Under the pieces are notes generated by a model that saw only the letters and a program-made list of their open reading frames with translations, was not told the origin of the DNA and searched no databases. A stretch of 64,000 bases of DNA. It comes from Paludisphaera mucosa (lineage in GTDB: Bacteria > Planctomycetota > Planctomycetia > Isosphaerales > Isosphaeraceae). Position numbers and translations under genes: made by a program. This document shows positions 44,688 through 53,123 of the stretch, piece after piece (position 1 is the stretch's first letter; every line of letters begins with the position of its first letter). Location of the stretch: contig NZ_JARRAG010000002.1 in assembly GCF_029589435.1 (NCBI RefSeq), positions 3,162,001 to 3,226,000 on the forward strand, written 5' to 3'.

Positions 44688-45497
44688 TCAGGCGGTCCGC
44701 AACGGCGGCGGCTCGTCCAGGAACCGGCGTTCCTCCTCGTCGACGATCTTCGTGCGGGGAAGCGGCGGGAGGTGGACGCCGCGAAGCCGACCTCGCAAGA
44801 CGACCCCGCGCTCCAGATCGAGACCGAAGAGCGCGTATCGGGTGCCGATCTGCTCCCCGAAGTACTCGTGGCTTCTCCGAGAGACGTCGTCCGGGTGGGC
44901 GATCTCGAAATAGGCGAGATCGCCCCCGACTTCCTGCTCGTCCAGGAAGAGAGGGGTGAAGAGCCCGGAGTCTGCGGGCGGGATCGAGAGCGTCTGGGCC
45001 ATGGCGAGCATCTCCGTCGACTCTCGACCGTCGTACGTCAATGCTGCGGCCGACCGATCGCGCGCCTCGATTAAGACGCCCCGTCCGTCGGGCGGCCGAC
45101 CATCCGTCAGCCTTGTTTCGACCATTATCTCCAGGCGTCGCAACTCTCCGACCGAAGTCGCGGAGGCCTGGACCTCCAGGTCGATACCCCGGCCGTCCCG
45201 ACACGATCCCCACGCGGCGCGAACGGTCAAACCGTGCCAGTCGTCGGGCTGGAAGGTCGCCATCAAGCGGGAATGGATGATCTCGAGACCGGCGAGGGCA
45301 TCGGTGGTGAAGGCTCGATCGTCGCCTCGAGCCCTTGCAGCCACGCCGCTCAGGGCGAGGTACACGCCACCGGAGGCGTCGAGCTTCCGGAGGCCAAGTC
45401 GCCCGCCGGAATGGTCGAGGCCCCACGTCGAACCCGCCCAATCGATCGTGTAAGCGTCGCCGGAGCGTCGCCATCCGGTCCCATCCCGATGTTCCAC
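44688..45497 (-). CDS. hypothetical protein
   Basis: A 269-aa protein, MEHRDGTGWRRSGDAYTIDW, mostly predicted beta strands with periodic Gly-Asp turns (GGRLGLRKLDASGGVYLALS, YEQIGTRYALFGLDLERGVV-like blocks: GEQIGTRYALFGLDLERG). No signal peptide or membrane helix. I do not recognise the family. It converges with the TlpA-like gene; stops are 15 bp apart. Confidence 0.5.
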   Translation of the reverse strand: MEHRDGTGWRRSGDAYTIDWAGSTWGLDHSGGRLGLRKLDASGGVYLALSGVAARARGDDRAFTTDALAGLEIIHSRLMATFQPDDWHGLTVRAAWGSCRDGRGIDLEVQASATSVGELRRLEIMVETRLTDGRPPDGRGVLIEARDRSAAALTYDGRESTEMLAMAQTLSIPPADSGLFTPLFLDEQEVGGDLAYFEIAHPDDVSRRSHEYFGEQIGTRYALFGLDLERGVVLRGRLRGVHLPPLPRTKIVDEEERRFLDEPPPLRTA

Positions 45498-46401
45498 GAC
45501 GTCGCACCCGCGGGAAAAGCGAAAACCCCGGCGACCCGGTTATCCTCGGGTCGACGGGGCCGGAAATAGAAGAAGAGGCCGGATGATCGAGGCCGACGCC
45601 TCGGTCGATCGGAGAGGCGCGGACAGATGGCGTCACGATCGACAATCATCAAAATACGCACCGTCCCCCCAAAGTCAAGGGTCGACCCGCCGCTCGCCTC
45701 GATTCGCGTCCGGCAGGCCCGGGCGGCGGCCGTCCTCGGCGAGAAAATCCCCCCGTCCCGCTCGCCGAGCCTTCCCAGACCGGAGCGAGCGGGGCATCGC
45801 AGCCTCCGTGATCGACGGCTTTATCTGGCAAGACCTTAGGGACGGGACGAGCGACCCAGGCCGGCCGGGTCCCAAACATTTGCATCAACCGATATGAACG
45901 AAATCACAATCATTCACACTCGGGATTCTTGACATCACCCTGATGCGGCGATAAAAAACAGGTATTCCAGGACCCATTCGGGTCGACCGGAATCGCCGCA
46001 AGGCCTCGACGGGCTCATCCTTGCGCGCAATCACGAACCCTTGATCACGCTGCATGTTTTGATTCGTGTCGGCCTGATTCGGCTCCTCCATGGATGTCCG
46101 AACGCGGGCGGATTCGGCTCTCTCGGCGTCGATGCGCCGCGAACTTCGCGTTGTCGCGGCGACGACCGGGACGTCTCTCAGATGGCTTGATCGTTCGCAA
46201 TCCGCAGGCGGCGGGACGCGCGACGTCCGGCCGCCTCCCCTTTCGCAGACGAATCTTCGATCGTCCCTTCTCGCGTCCACCTCCCAGGGCTCCCGCCCGA
46301 GGGCCTTCCTGCGCACATCGCGTACGGGACGGGCCTCGACGGCGTGGAGCCGAGCGTTCGTCCATGGCCATTCGGCCCCCTCGATTCCTGGAGCGGCAAC
46401 C
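45498..46401. other. long intergenic region upstream of the DUF1559 gene
   Basis: About 900 bp. A TTGACA (45929-45934), 15-bp spacer, GATAAA (45950-45955) pair gives a promoter candidate for the plus-strand DUF1559 gene some 450 bp downstream, and AT-rich sequence around 45880-45965 is exceptional for the neighbourhood. The remaining open frames lack RBS. A small RNA or short leader gene is possible but not shown. Confidence 0.4.
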
Positions 46402-47520
46402 ATGAAGCGTCGCGGTTTCACCCTGATCGAACTGCTGGTGGTGATCGCCATCATCGCCGTCCTGATCGCCCTGCTGCTGCCGGCCGTCCAGTCGGCCCGG
46501 GAGGCGGCGCGGCGGGCGCAGTGCACGAACAACCTCAAACAGATCGGCCTGGCCCTGCACAACTATGAGAGCTCCCAGTCCGCGTTCCCGCCCGGCGGGG
46601 TCTCCGACGAGAGCAACAACCGCACCAACTGGGGCGGCGAGGTCGGCGGGAACAACCTGGCCTCCTGGCGGGCGCTGGTGATCCCGCAGATGGAAGGCGG
46701 GAACATCTACAACGCGATCAACTTCAACCTGCCGCTGAACAACGTCGTCTCCAGCTCGGCCCAGTGGACGGCCCTGATGACGGTGAGCACGGCCTGGATC
46801 TGCCCCTCGGACGACAACTACCAGGGCCAGGGGCCGGGCATCCGCTCGTCGACCGGAGCGTGGGGAAACTACCCCAACGGCAGCAGCCCGGTGAACCCGA
46901 TCACGAACGTCGCCGAGACCCGGGTGATGGTCAGCAACTACGCCGGCAGCTTCGGCGACAACTACGCCATCGGCGCGCTCTCGTCGGGCCAGAACCCCTG
47001 GGAGACCTACCCCTATCCGCCGAGCCTCACCGCCGGCCAGGCCCGGATCGGCTATCCCGGCTTCTGGGGGACCGCCTGGGACGACCAGGTCGGCAACCCG
47101 ACCGGCGGCGGCCAGCTCCGCGGGATGTTCTCGTACCGCATCCGGGCCATCGGCGCGGTCACGATCGCCTCGATCACCGACGGCACGTCGAACACCATCA
47201 TGGTCGGCGAGGTCCTGCCGGCGCAGGCGGCCGACAGCAACTTCTGGAACAACAACGGGGCGACCTTCGGCACCACGATCCCGATCAACTGGCAGACCCT
47301 GCGGGCGCCGCTCGACGGCACGACGCCGTTCGGCAGCACCGACTGGCAGAACCGCTTCAGCTACGCCAGCAAGGGGGCCAAGAGCAAGCACCCCGGCGGG
47401 GCCAACATCGGCTTCGCCGACGGCTCGGTCCGGTTCCTCAAGAGCTCGATCGCGCTGCCGACCTACTGCGCACTCGGCAGCCGGTCGGGCGGCGAGGTCG
47501 TCAGCTCCGACGCTTACTGA
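46402..47520 (+). CDS. DUF1559 prepilin-like (major pseudopilin-type) protein
   Basis: A 372-aa planctomycete prepilin-like protein. It starts [20 protein letters not shown], the type II/IV prepilin cleavage and methylation motif at the N-terminus, followed by a TM helix, then the DUF1559 domain ([47 protein letters not shown]) and the C-terminal H-x9-DG motif ([16 protein letters not shown]). A preceding lipoprotein gene partner lies downstream. Exported and surface or periplasmic; precise role unknown. Confidence 0.9.
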   Translation: MKRRGFTLIELLVVIAIIAVLIALLLPAVQSAREAARRAQCTNNLKQIGLALHNYESSQSAFPPGGVSDESNNRTNWGGEVGGNNLASWRALVIPQMEGGNIYNAINFNLPLNNVVSSSAQWTALMTVSTAWICPSDDNYQGQGPGIRSSTGAWGNYPNGSSPVNPITNVAETRVMVSNYAGSFGDNYAIGALSSGQNPWETYPYPPSLTAGQARIGYPGFWGTAWDDQVGNPTGGGQLRGMFSYRIRAIGAVTIASITDGTSNTIMVGEVLPAQAADSNFWNNNGATFGTTIPINWQTLRAPLDGTTPFGSTDWQNRFSYASKGAKSKHPGGANIGFADGSVRFLKSSIALPTYCALGSRSGGEVVSSDAY

Positions 47521-47607
47521 TCCCGATCCCGATCGCGTCGTCGGCCCCGACGTAGGCTCGGGGCCGACGCGGTCTTCGCGCCCTCGTTTAGCAGGACATC
47601 ACCGCCC

Positions 47608-48114
47608 ATGTTCGACATCTCGGCATCGAATCGAAGGCCATGGACGAGGACGAAGGGCCTCGCCGCCGCCGTGGCCGTAGGACTGCTCGCCGCGGGCTGC
47701 GGCGACGACGGGCTGGCCCAGCGCTACAAGGTCACGGGCACCGTCACCTACCAGGGAAAGCCCGTAAGCAGCGGATCGATCTCCTTCTATCCGGCCGGCG
47801 GCGGGACCTCGGACCAGCGAGGCGCCACCGGGGTCATCAAGGACGGCTACTACGCGCTCTCCACCCAGGGGGACGAGGACGGGGCCTTCCCGGGCGACTA
47901 CCTGGTGGCCGTGACCGCGCGCAAGCCCGACATGGGCAAGGCGCAGGAGAACGCCGACAAGATCGGCGGGTTGTATCGCCAGGAGGACGTCGCCAAGGCC
48001 TACAAGAAGGCCCCCAGCGACATCCCTCAGAAGTACGAGTCGCCCGAGAAGGGCGGGCTGAAGGCGAAGGTCGAGGCGAAGAGCAACACCATCGACTTCC
48101 CGCTCGCCGACTGA
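47608..48114 (+). CDS. small transthyretin-like lipoprotein
   Basis: A 168-aa lipoprotein with signal peptide ending at lipobox LLAAGC (residues 26-31 region GLLAAGCGDDGL). The mature part has a carboxypeptidase-regulatory/transthyretin-like beta sandwich (VTGTVTYQGKPVSSGSISFY, AFPGDYLVAVTARKP). Such lipoproteins often follow DUF1559 genes in planctomycetes, as here (88 bp gap), suggesting a functional pair at the cell surface. Confidence 0.8.
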   Translation: MFDISASNRRPWTRTKGLAAAVAVGLLAAGCGDDGLAQRYKVTGTVTYQGKPVSSGSISFYPAGGGTSDQRGATGVIKDGYYALSTQGDEDGAFPGDYLVAVTARKPDMGKAQENADKIGGLYRQEDVAKAYKKAPSDIPQKYESPEKGGLKAKVEAKSNTIDFPLAD

Positions 48115-48300
48115 GCCGCCTCCCGACGGCGCATCCTCGGGCCGCCCTCGCCCGGACCGCGGGAGCGGCCCTCCCCTTTCGAGGGCGTCGGCCTGCCCCG
48201 ACTGGCGGGTTCGGGCCCGCTCGGGTTACGATGAGCGGGGCTTTCCGGGATCGACTCGCCGTCGAGTCGGCCTCTCGCGCACCAGTTCGGGGATCGTCCG

Positions 48301-48588
48301 TTGACCAGGCATGCGGTCCAGTGTTCGTTCGAGGGCTGTCCGGAGGCGGCGTCGTACAAGATCGCCGCGCGGTGGAGCGACGGCAGCTTCGCGGAGCTGA
48401 AGACCTACGGCTTCGCCTGCTCCGACCACCTCGGCCCCGTCTTCCGCCAGGCCGAGCGACGCCTGCAGGACTACCAGGCGGCCCCGAACGAAATCGTCGA
48501 GGAGCTGGCCATCTACCGCTACGAGACCGGCAAGCGCGACCGTCAGCTCCAGCGGCTCTGGGGCCTTGAGGATAACTACCGGACCTGA
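48301..48588 (+). CDS. hypothetical Cys/His-containing protein
   Basis: 95 aa from TTG 48301 (MTRHAVQCSFEGCPEAASYK). Cys-x4-Cys and a later GFACSDHLGP could form a zinc knuckle, with the remainder helical (QAERRLQDYQAAPNEIVEEL). The TTG start is uncertain; no closer ATG exists. A GGCGG/CCGCC hairpin overlaps its stop. Unknown function. Confidence 0.45.
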   Translation: MTRHAVQCSFEGCPEAASYKIAARWSDGSFAELKTYGFACSDHLGPVFRQAERRLQDYQAAPNEIVEELAIYRYETGKRDRQLQRLWGLEDNYRT

Positions 48589-49068
48589 GGCGGTTTTCGG
48601 CCGCCTCCCGGTCCCTCCGGACGGGGTCGAGACGGATCCTCCGGTCGCCCGACGGGCCGTGCCCTGGCCGTCACGAGCGGAGCGACCGGCGCAGTCCTTG
48701 CGCGGTGCGCGCGGCCCGGGATTTCGCCGGACCACCTGTTACAAAACCGTCTGAGCCGGGTCGATACTACGGTCGGTCAAGCCCGCCTCCCCCCTGCGAA
48801 GCGATTCGAGAGGGGGGGCGGCGGGCCGAGTCTGCGGGATGCGTCGTGGCCGCGTGAGGCGGCGGGGACGGGCCGTGCGACCTGCGGATCGTCGGGGGCG
48901 GATCGGCGGGCGGCCTTCGGGCGGCCCGGCGCGAAGCCCGGGCCGGCGGCAGCGGGGCGACGCGCCCGGGCCTTCGCCTCGGAGCGAGGAAGCCCGGCCA
49001 TGCCGGACGACGCTCGAAGGATCGACCAGGCATGCGCCCCGCTCGGCGTTCAAGGAGGTAACCAGGAA
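48589..49068. other. intergenic region upstream of fliW
   Basis: 480 bp of GC-rich DNA with a GGCGGTTTTCGGCCGCC hairpin at its left edge. No gene or promoter stands out; several open frames on both strands look like chance high-GC frames. Confidence 0.35.
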
Positions 49069-49548
49069 GTGAACATCATCACGACCCGTTTCGGTCTGAT
49101 CCAGGCCCCGGAATCGGAGATCTACCGGATTCCCGAGGGCCTGCTGGGGTTCCGTTCGTACACGCAGTTCCTCCACCTCCCGGATCCGGTCGTCTCGGGC
49201 CTCTCGTGGCTGCAAAGCGCGACGGCGCCCGACCTGGCCTTCGGCCTGGTCGCCCCCCCGCTGGCGGTCGGCGACTACCGGATCGAGATCCGTCCCGGTG
49301 ATCGGGCGGCGTTGGAACTGGCCGACGAACGGGCCGCGATGATCTACGTCGTCCTGAGCCGAGGCGGCGCGGGGGGGTTGACCGTCAACCTCCAGGGCCC
49401 GCTCGTGTTCAATCCCGTCCGTCGACTGGGGAGGCAGCTCGTCCTCACCTCCAGCCGGTACCCGGTGCGGTATCCGCTGGAGACGGGCTCGTCGAACCAG
49501 TCCCCGACCCTGCTGCCCGGCCTGACGCCGTTGCGAGCGACGGCGTGA
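49069..49548 (+). CDS. fliW: FliW flagellar assembly factor / CsrA antagonist
   Basis: A 159-aa FliW protein, normally a cytosolic chaperone of flagellin that also sequesters CsrA. GTG 49069 (MNIITTRFGLIQAPESEIYR) follows CAAGGAGGTAACCAGGAA. Signature blocks are FGLIQAPESEIYRIPEGLLG, FLHLPDPVVSGLSWLQSATA and VNLQGPLVFNPVRRLGRQLV. It is followed by csrA, the usual partner, with a gap of 132 bp. An upstream in-frame ATG at 49000 is not used because it would add a non-conserved tail. Confidence 0.9.
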   Translation: MNIITTRFGLIQAPESEIYRIPEGLLGFRSYTQFLHLPDPVVSGLSWLQSATAPDLAFGLVAPPLAVGDYRIEIRPGDRAALELADERAAMIYVVLSRGGAGGLTVNLQGPLVFNPVRRLGRQLVLTSSRYPVRYPLETGSSNQSPTLLPGLTPLRATA

Positions 49549-49680
49549 GCCTGGCGGCTTGTCATTCGGATATTCATGGGCTTCTCACCATCCCCTTCTG
49601 CGTCGTGGTCGCCAAGAGCCCGGGCTGCGTGATCGGGGATGGTCACAGGCCTCGTTGGCAGGAGGAAGGAGCCGAGAACG

Positions 49681-49947
49681 ATGCTGGTCCTGTCCCGACA
49701 CCGCGACGAGAGTATCATCATCGGTGACGACATCGTCATCACCGTGGTCGATATTCGGGGCGATAAGGTCCGCTTGGGGATCGCGGCCCCCATCGAGATC
49801 TCCGTACACCGCCAGGAAGTGTACGAGGCGATCCAACGCGAGAACCGTCAGGCGAGCCGACTGGAACCCCAGGAAGCCCGCCAGATCGAACGCCTCAACC
49901 CGCCCGTCCGGCGCGACCTGCGTCGCACTCGGTCCGACGAGGTCTGA
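49681..49947 (+). CDS. csrA: carbon storage regulator CsrA
   Basis: 88-aa RNA-binding translational regulator. MLVLSRHRDESIIIGDDIVI then VDIRGDKVRLGIAAPIEISV and HRQEVYEAIQRENRQASRLE show the complete CsrA fold; it binds GGA motifs in mRNA leaders. The C-terminal tail (EARQIERLNPPVRRDLRRTR) is longer and more basic than in E. coli CsrA. Directly after fliW, so CsrA activity is probably coupled to FliW-flagellin partner-switching. Confidence 0.92.
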   Translation: MLVLSRHRDESIIIGDDIVITVVDIRGDKVRLGIAAPIEISVHRQEVYEAIQRENRQASRLEPQEARQIERLNPPVRRDLRRTRSDEV

Positions 49948-50107
49948 GACGACGCGCGGATCCGGACGCGGTTAGAACCTAAACGACCCGCCCGGATTGG
50001 ATCCGGCGGCCCCGACGCGACGGGAGCCGCCACGCCCGCCACAGCCACAACCCCCCGCATCCCGCCGGACGGCGACGACCACACTCGGTCGTCGCGCGTC
50101 CGGTTTT

Positions 50108-52039
50108 TCATTCCCCCCCGACCCGCGAGTAGAACCGGGCGATCGGGATGGAACGGAAGCGCGAAGACAGCCGATCTCCCGAGTCGGGGCCGACGTAATA
50201 CGTCAGCAACGCCCGCCCGCGGTGGAATGCGACGCTCGTGTACGCGTACGTCTGGCTCGGGTCCGGCTCGATCGAGACCGGCCGCGACCACGTCTTCCCC
50301 TCGTCGGCCGAGACGGCCGCCGTCAGCGGCGTGCGCCGGCCGCCGTGATCCGCGCCGACGCGGACGGAGTTGTTCCAGGTGAGCAGGAGGTCGCCCGTCG
50401 AGGGGATCCGCCTCAGCGTGGCGGGAGCCTCGGGGGCTGACACGCCCCAGGAGTTCGCCTCCGACCAGGTCTCGCCGCCGTCGGCCGACTCGCTGACGGC
50501 GACATGGCCGAGTTGGGTGCGGAAGTGCATCAGGAGCCGCCCGTTTTCCAACTCCAAGACTTCGGGCTCCATCGCGCCTCGTTTCGCGTAGTCGACGGCC
50601 GTCCGGCTCCGGCGCCAGGTCTTCCCCCGGTCGTCCGACAGGAAGCACGACGCGGCGAAATGGTCGCTCTTCACGACGTCGGCCGCCGACGCCGCCGGGA
50701 CGACCAGCCGGCCCGTCGACTGGACGGTCAACCGGTCGTTGTTCACGACGTGATAGCCGGGGATCGTCGTGACCTGGACGGGCGGGCCGAACGTCGCCCC
50801 CTCGTCCTCGGAGATCCGCAAGAAGGCGTGGAGGTCCGAGTGCGAGTTCTTCCTCAGGAAGAGGAATCCGATCGGCCCTTCGCGGCTCGCGCCCGGCTGC
50901 AGCCGCCGGAGGGTCGCCGACATCACGTTCATGCCGCCGACGTTCTCCTGGAGGACGCGCTTCGGGCCCCAGGTCCGGCCCTCGTCGAGCGACTCGACGG
51001 CGACGATCCGGGCCTTCGCGAAATCGGAGGAGCTGGCGTCGAACTCCGTCGTCGCATAGAGGAGCCGTCCGTCCCGCAGAACGACCACGGAACCCTCGCT
51101 GTAGCGAGGATGCGCCTCGTCGGCCGGGAAGACGTCGACCGCGAACTCGTCGCCGCGCCCGGCGGGCCCCGGCCGCGCCAGTCTCAGGAGCGCGTCCGCG
51201 GCGCGGATGCGGACGTCGAGGACAGGGTCGGCCAGCAGTCCCCGCAGAGGTTCTTTCACCCCGGTCGACCGCGCAACGTGGGCGAACTCGGCGGCCTGCA
51301 CGCGGACCGCCGCGGCTTCGTGGGCCATGTTGCGGACGAGGGCCTCTCCCCCTTCGTCGTCGCCCAGGGCGGCCAGGGCGTGCTCGAAGTAGGTGCGGGT
51401 GAGCGGGGCCGAGAATCGATCTCGGCCGGCCCGCAGCGCAGGCAGGTCGGAAGAGTCGCCGACCCGCGCCAGGATCCAGGCGGCGGTGCGGGCGTTGACC
51501 TCGTCGTCGAGACGCGTCGCCGCTCGGAGCACGGTGAACGCTTTCGGATTCCCCCACCGAGCGAGCGCCGCGGCCGCCATCAGCGATTCCAGCGAGAATT
51601 CCCGCGCCGCCATCGCACGACGAAGGAGCACGCCGTCGCCGATTTCCCCCACCTTGAACAGGCTCTCGCAGGCGTGGGCGTGACCGTAAGCGTCGGGACT
51701 GGCCAGGACCTCGTGGAGCACGCGAACCGCCGCGAGGTCGCCGGCGCGGGCCAGCTCGCGGGCCAGGCCGCAACGATGCTGCGCGTCGCGCTCGCCCGCC
51801 AGCTTCGGCCCGAGCGCCCCGCGGACCTCGTCGCCGAGGCCCTCGGCCGAAAGCGCCTCGGCCGCGTGCATCGACGGCCAGAACTCGGCCGAGTCCAGCC
51901 CCTCGCGCAGGATCACCAGGCAGCGGGCCCGCGTCCTCTCGTCGAGTTCGATACGGTCCGCCGGCTCGGCCGCGCCGACCGAAACGGCGACGATCCAGCA
52001 TCCGACGAAAACGGCGCTCCGCGAGATCCAGCCGGCCAT
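50108..52039 (-). CDS. secreted HEAT-repeat + sialidase/BNR-like protein
   Basis: A 643-aa exported protein starting MAGWISRSAVFVGCWIVAVS (signal peptide). Residues about 30-280 form helical HEAT-like repeats (GLARELARAGDLAAVRVLHE, AAALARWGNPKAFTVLRAAT). The C-terminal half is a six-bladed sialidase-like propeller with Asp-box-like turns (SLDEGRTWGPKRV, SDDRGKTWRRSRT, SADGGETWSEANS, SADEGKTWSRPVS). Likely an exported glycan-binding or glycan-hydrolysing protein; the catalytic residues of true sialidases are not verified. ATG 52039 follows GGGAGGGAGCGACCCC. Confidence 0.8.
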   Translation of the reverse strand: MAGWISRSAVFVGCWIVAVSVGAAEPADRIELDERTRARCLVILREGLDSAEFWPSMHAAEALSAEGLGDEVRGALGPKLAGERDAQHRCGLARELARAGDLAAVRVLHEVLASPDAYGHAHACESLFKVGEIGDGVLLRRAMAAREFSLESLMAAAALARWGNPKAFTVLRAATRLDDEVNARTAAWILARVGDSSDLPALRAGRDRFSAPLTRTYFEHALAALGDDEGGEALVRNMAHEAAAVRVQAAEFAHVARSTGVKEPLRGLLADPVLDVRIRAADALLRLARPGPAGRGDEFAVDVFPADEAHPRYSEGSVVVLRDGRLLYATTEFDASSSDFAKARIVAVESLDEGRTWGPKRVLQENVGGMNVMSATLRRLQPGASREGPIGFLFLRKNSHSDLHAFLRISEDEGATFGPPVQVTTIPGYHVVNNDRLTVQSTGRLVVPAASAADVVKSDHFAASCFLSDDRGKTWRRSRTAVDYAKRGAMEPEVLELENGRLLMHFRTQLGHVAVSESADGGETWSEANSWGVSAPEAPATLRRIPSTGDLLLTWNNSVRVGADHGGRRTPLTAAVSADEGKTWSRPVSIEPDPSQTYAYTSVAFHRGRALLTYYVGPDSGDRLSSRFRSIPIARFYSRVGGE

Positions 52040-52150
52040 GGGGTCGCTCCCTCCCCGGGCGGACAGGCCCGGGACCCGCGATGATAGCAGGCTCATCGGG
52101 ACGGGGCGACGGTGAGAGTTGTCCCAAAGGGCGCCAACAAGCCCAACGAC

Positions 52151-52322
52151 GTCCTTCCCCCCTCGCGGGGGAAGGTGGCCCGAAGGGCCGGATGAGGGGG
52201 AGACGAGCACGGAAGCCGTCGCCCTAACATCCGACCTGCTGGTAAATTCCAACGCGTCGCCGCGCGTCCTCCCCCTCATCCGACCCCTGCGGGGTCTGCC
52301 TTCCCCCGCGAGGGGGGAAGGC
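52151..52322. repeat. long imperfect inverted repeat
   Basis: Left arm (52151-52205, starting GTCCTTCCCCCCTCGCGGGGG) reappears inverted at 52265-52322, each arm itself hairpin-forming, around a 60-bp AT-richer centre. Looks like a dispersed repeat or MITE-like element or a bidirectional terminator; no ORF within. Confidence 0.6.
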
Positions 52323-52356
52323 GTCGAAAGGCCCGCGTTTTAGCCTTCCGGGACGG

Positions 52357-52884
52357 TCAGTCGAGGTCGATGATCGAGTCGTCGTCGACGAAGGCGTGGC
52401 CGGCGCTCGACTCGCCGGAGGGGGGCGGGGCGAGGTCGTCGAACGAGGCGCTGCTGGGCATGTCTTCGAGCGACGGGGCGGCGAACGAGCCGAAGCGTTG
52501 AGGCTGCTTGGGGTCGGCCTCGCGGAGCGCCTCCTTGGCCTGCTTCAGCTCGGCGACCTTGCCGGCGCGCCTGAGGTAGAGTTCGGACGGTGCCATGGCG
52601 TCGTCCGGCCCCAGGTAGACCCGCAGCTTGTAGCCGCCGAAGGCGATGCGGTCGCCCGGCAGGAGGGCGGCCCAGCGGATCTTCTGCCCCTTCACCTTCG
52701 TGCCGTTGGTGGTGATCAGGTCGCGAATCACGAGCAGGCCGTCGGTCTTGACGAGCACGCAGTGCCGTTTCGACATGCTGGGGTGGTCGATGACCACGTC
52801 GGCGTCGCGGCGGCCCACGACCGTCACGTCGCGCGTGATCGTGATCGGGGGGTCGCCGTTGTCGGGGATCAGTTCGGCTTTCAT
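52357..52884 (-). CDS. FHA-domain protein
   Basis: A 175-aa protein with an N-terminal FHA domain (VTVVGRRDADVVIDHPSMSK, RHCVLVKTDGLLVIRDLITT with N-G following) that binds phosphothreonine peptides. The C-terminal region is acidic and disordered (SFDDLAPPPSGESSAGHAFV, DDDSIIDLD). It starts MKAELIPDNGDPPITITRDV; the upstream sequence has no good RBS. Likely a signalling adaptor in a phosphorylation pathway, parallel to the FHA-phosphatase at 31.4 kb. Confidence 0.85.
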   Translation of the reverse strand: MKAELIPDNGDPPITITRDVTVVGRRDADVVIDHPSMSKRHCVLVKTDGLLVIRDLITTNGTKVKGQKIRWAALLPGDRIAFGGYKLRVYLGPDDAMAPSELYLRRAGKVAELKQAKEALREADPKQPQRFGSFAAPSLEDMPSSASFDDLAPPPSGESSAGHAFVDDDSIIDLD

Positions 52885-53123
52885 GCGCCCCCGGGTCGTG
52901 CTCGCGTCCTGGGCTCGTCGCGTGGCGTAACGCCAGGAATGGTAGGACGAAAACCCACCGTCAACAAGGGTAAAATCCCGGCCGCCGAGCCGAGAACGAA
53001 GGCGTCGTCGGAATTTCCTCGGAGCGTGGACGGGGTCGACGGTCGTATAATCGTGGATGAGCGACGGCGAGGGGGTCCTTCCCCGTCGACCGCGGCCGGA
53101 TCTCGCAGCGAGGAGTCATCGAC

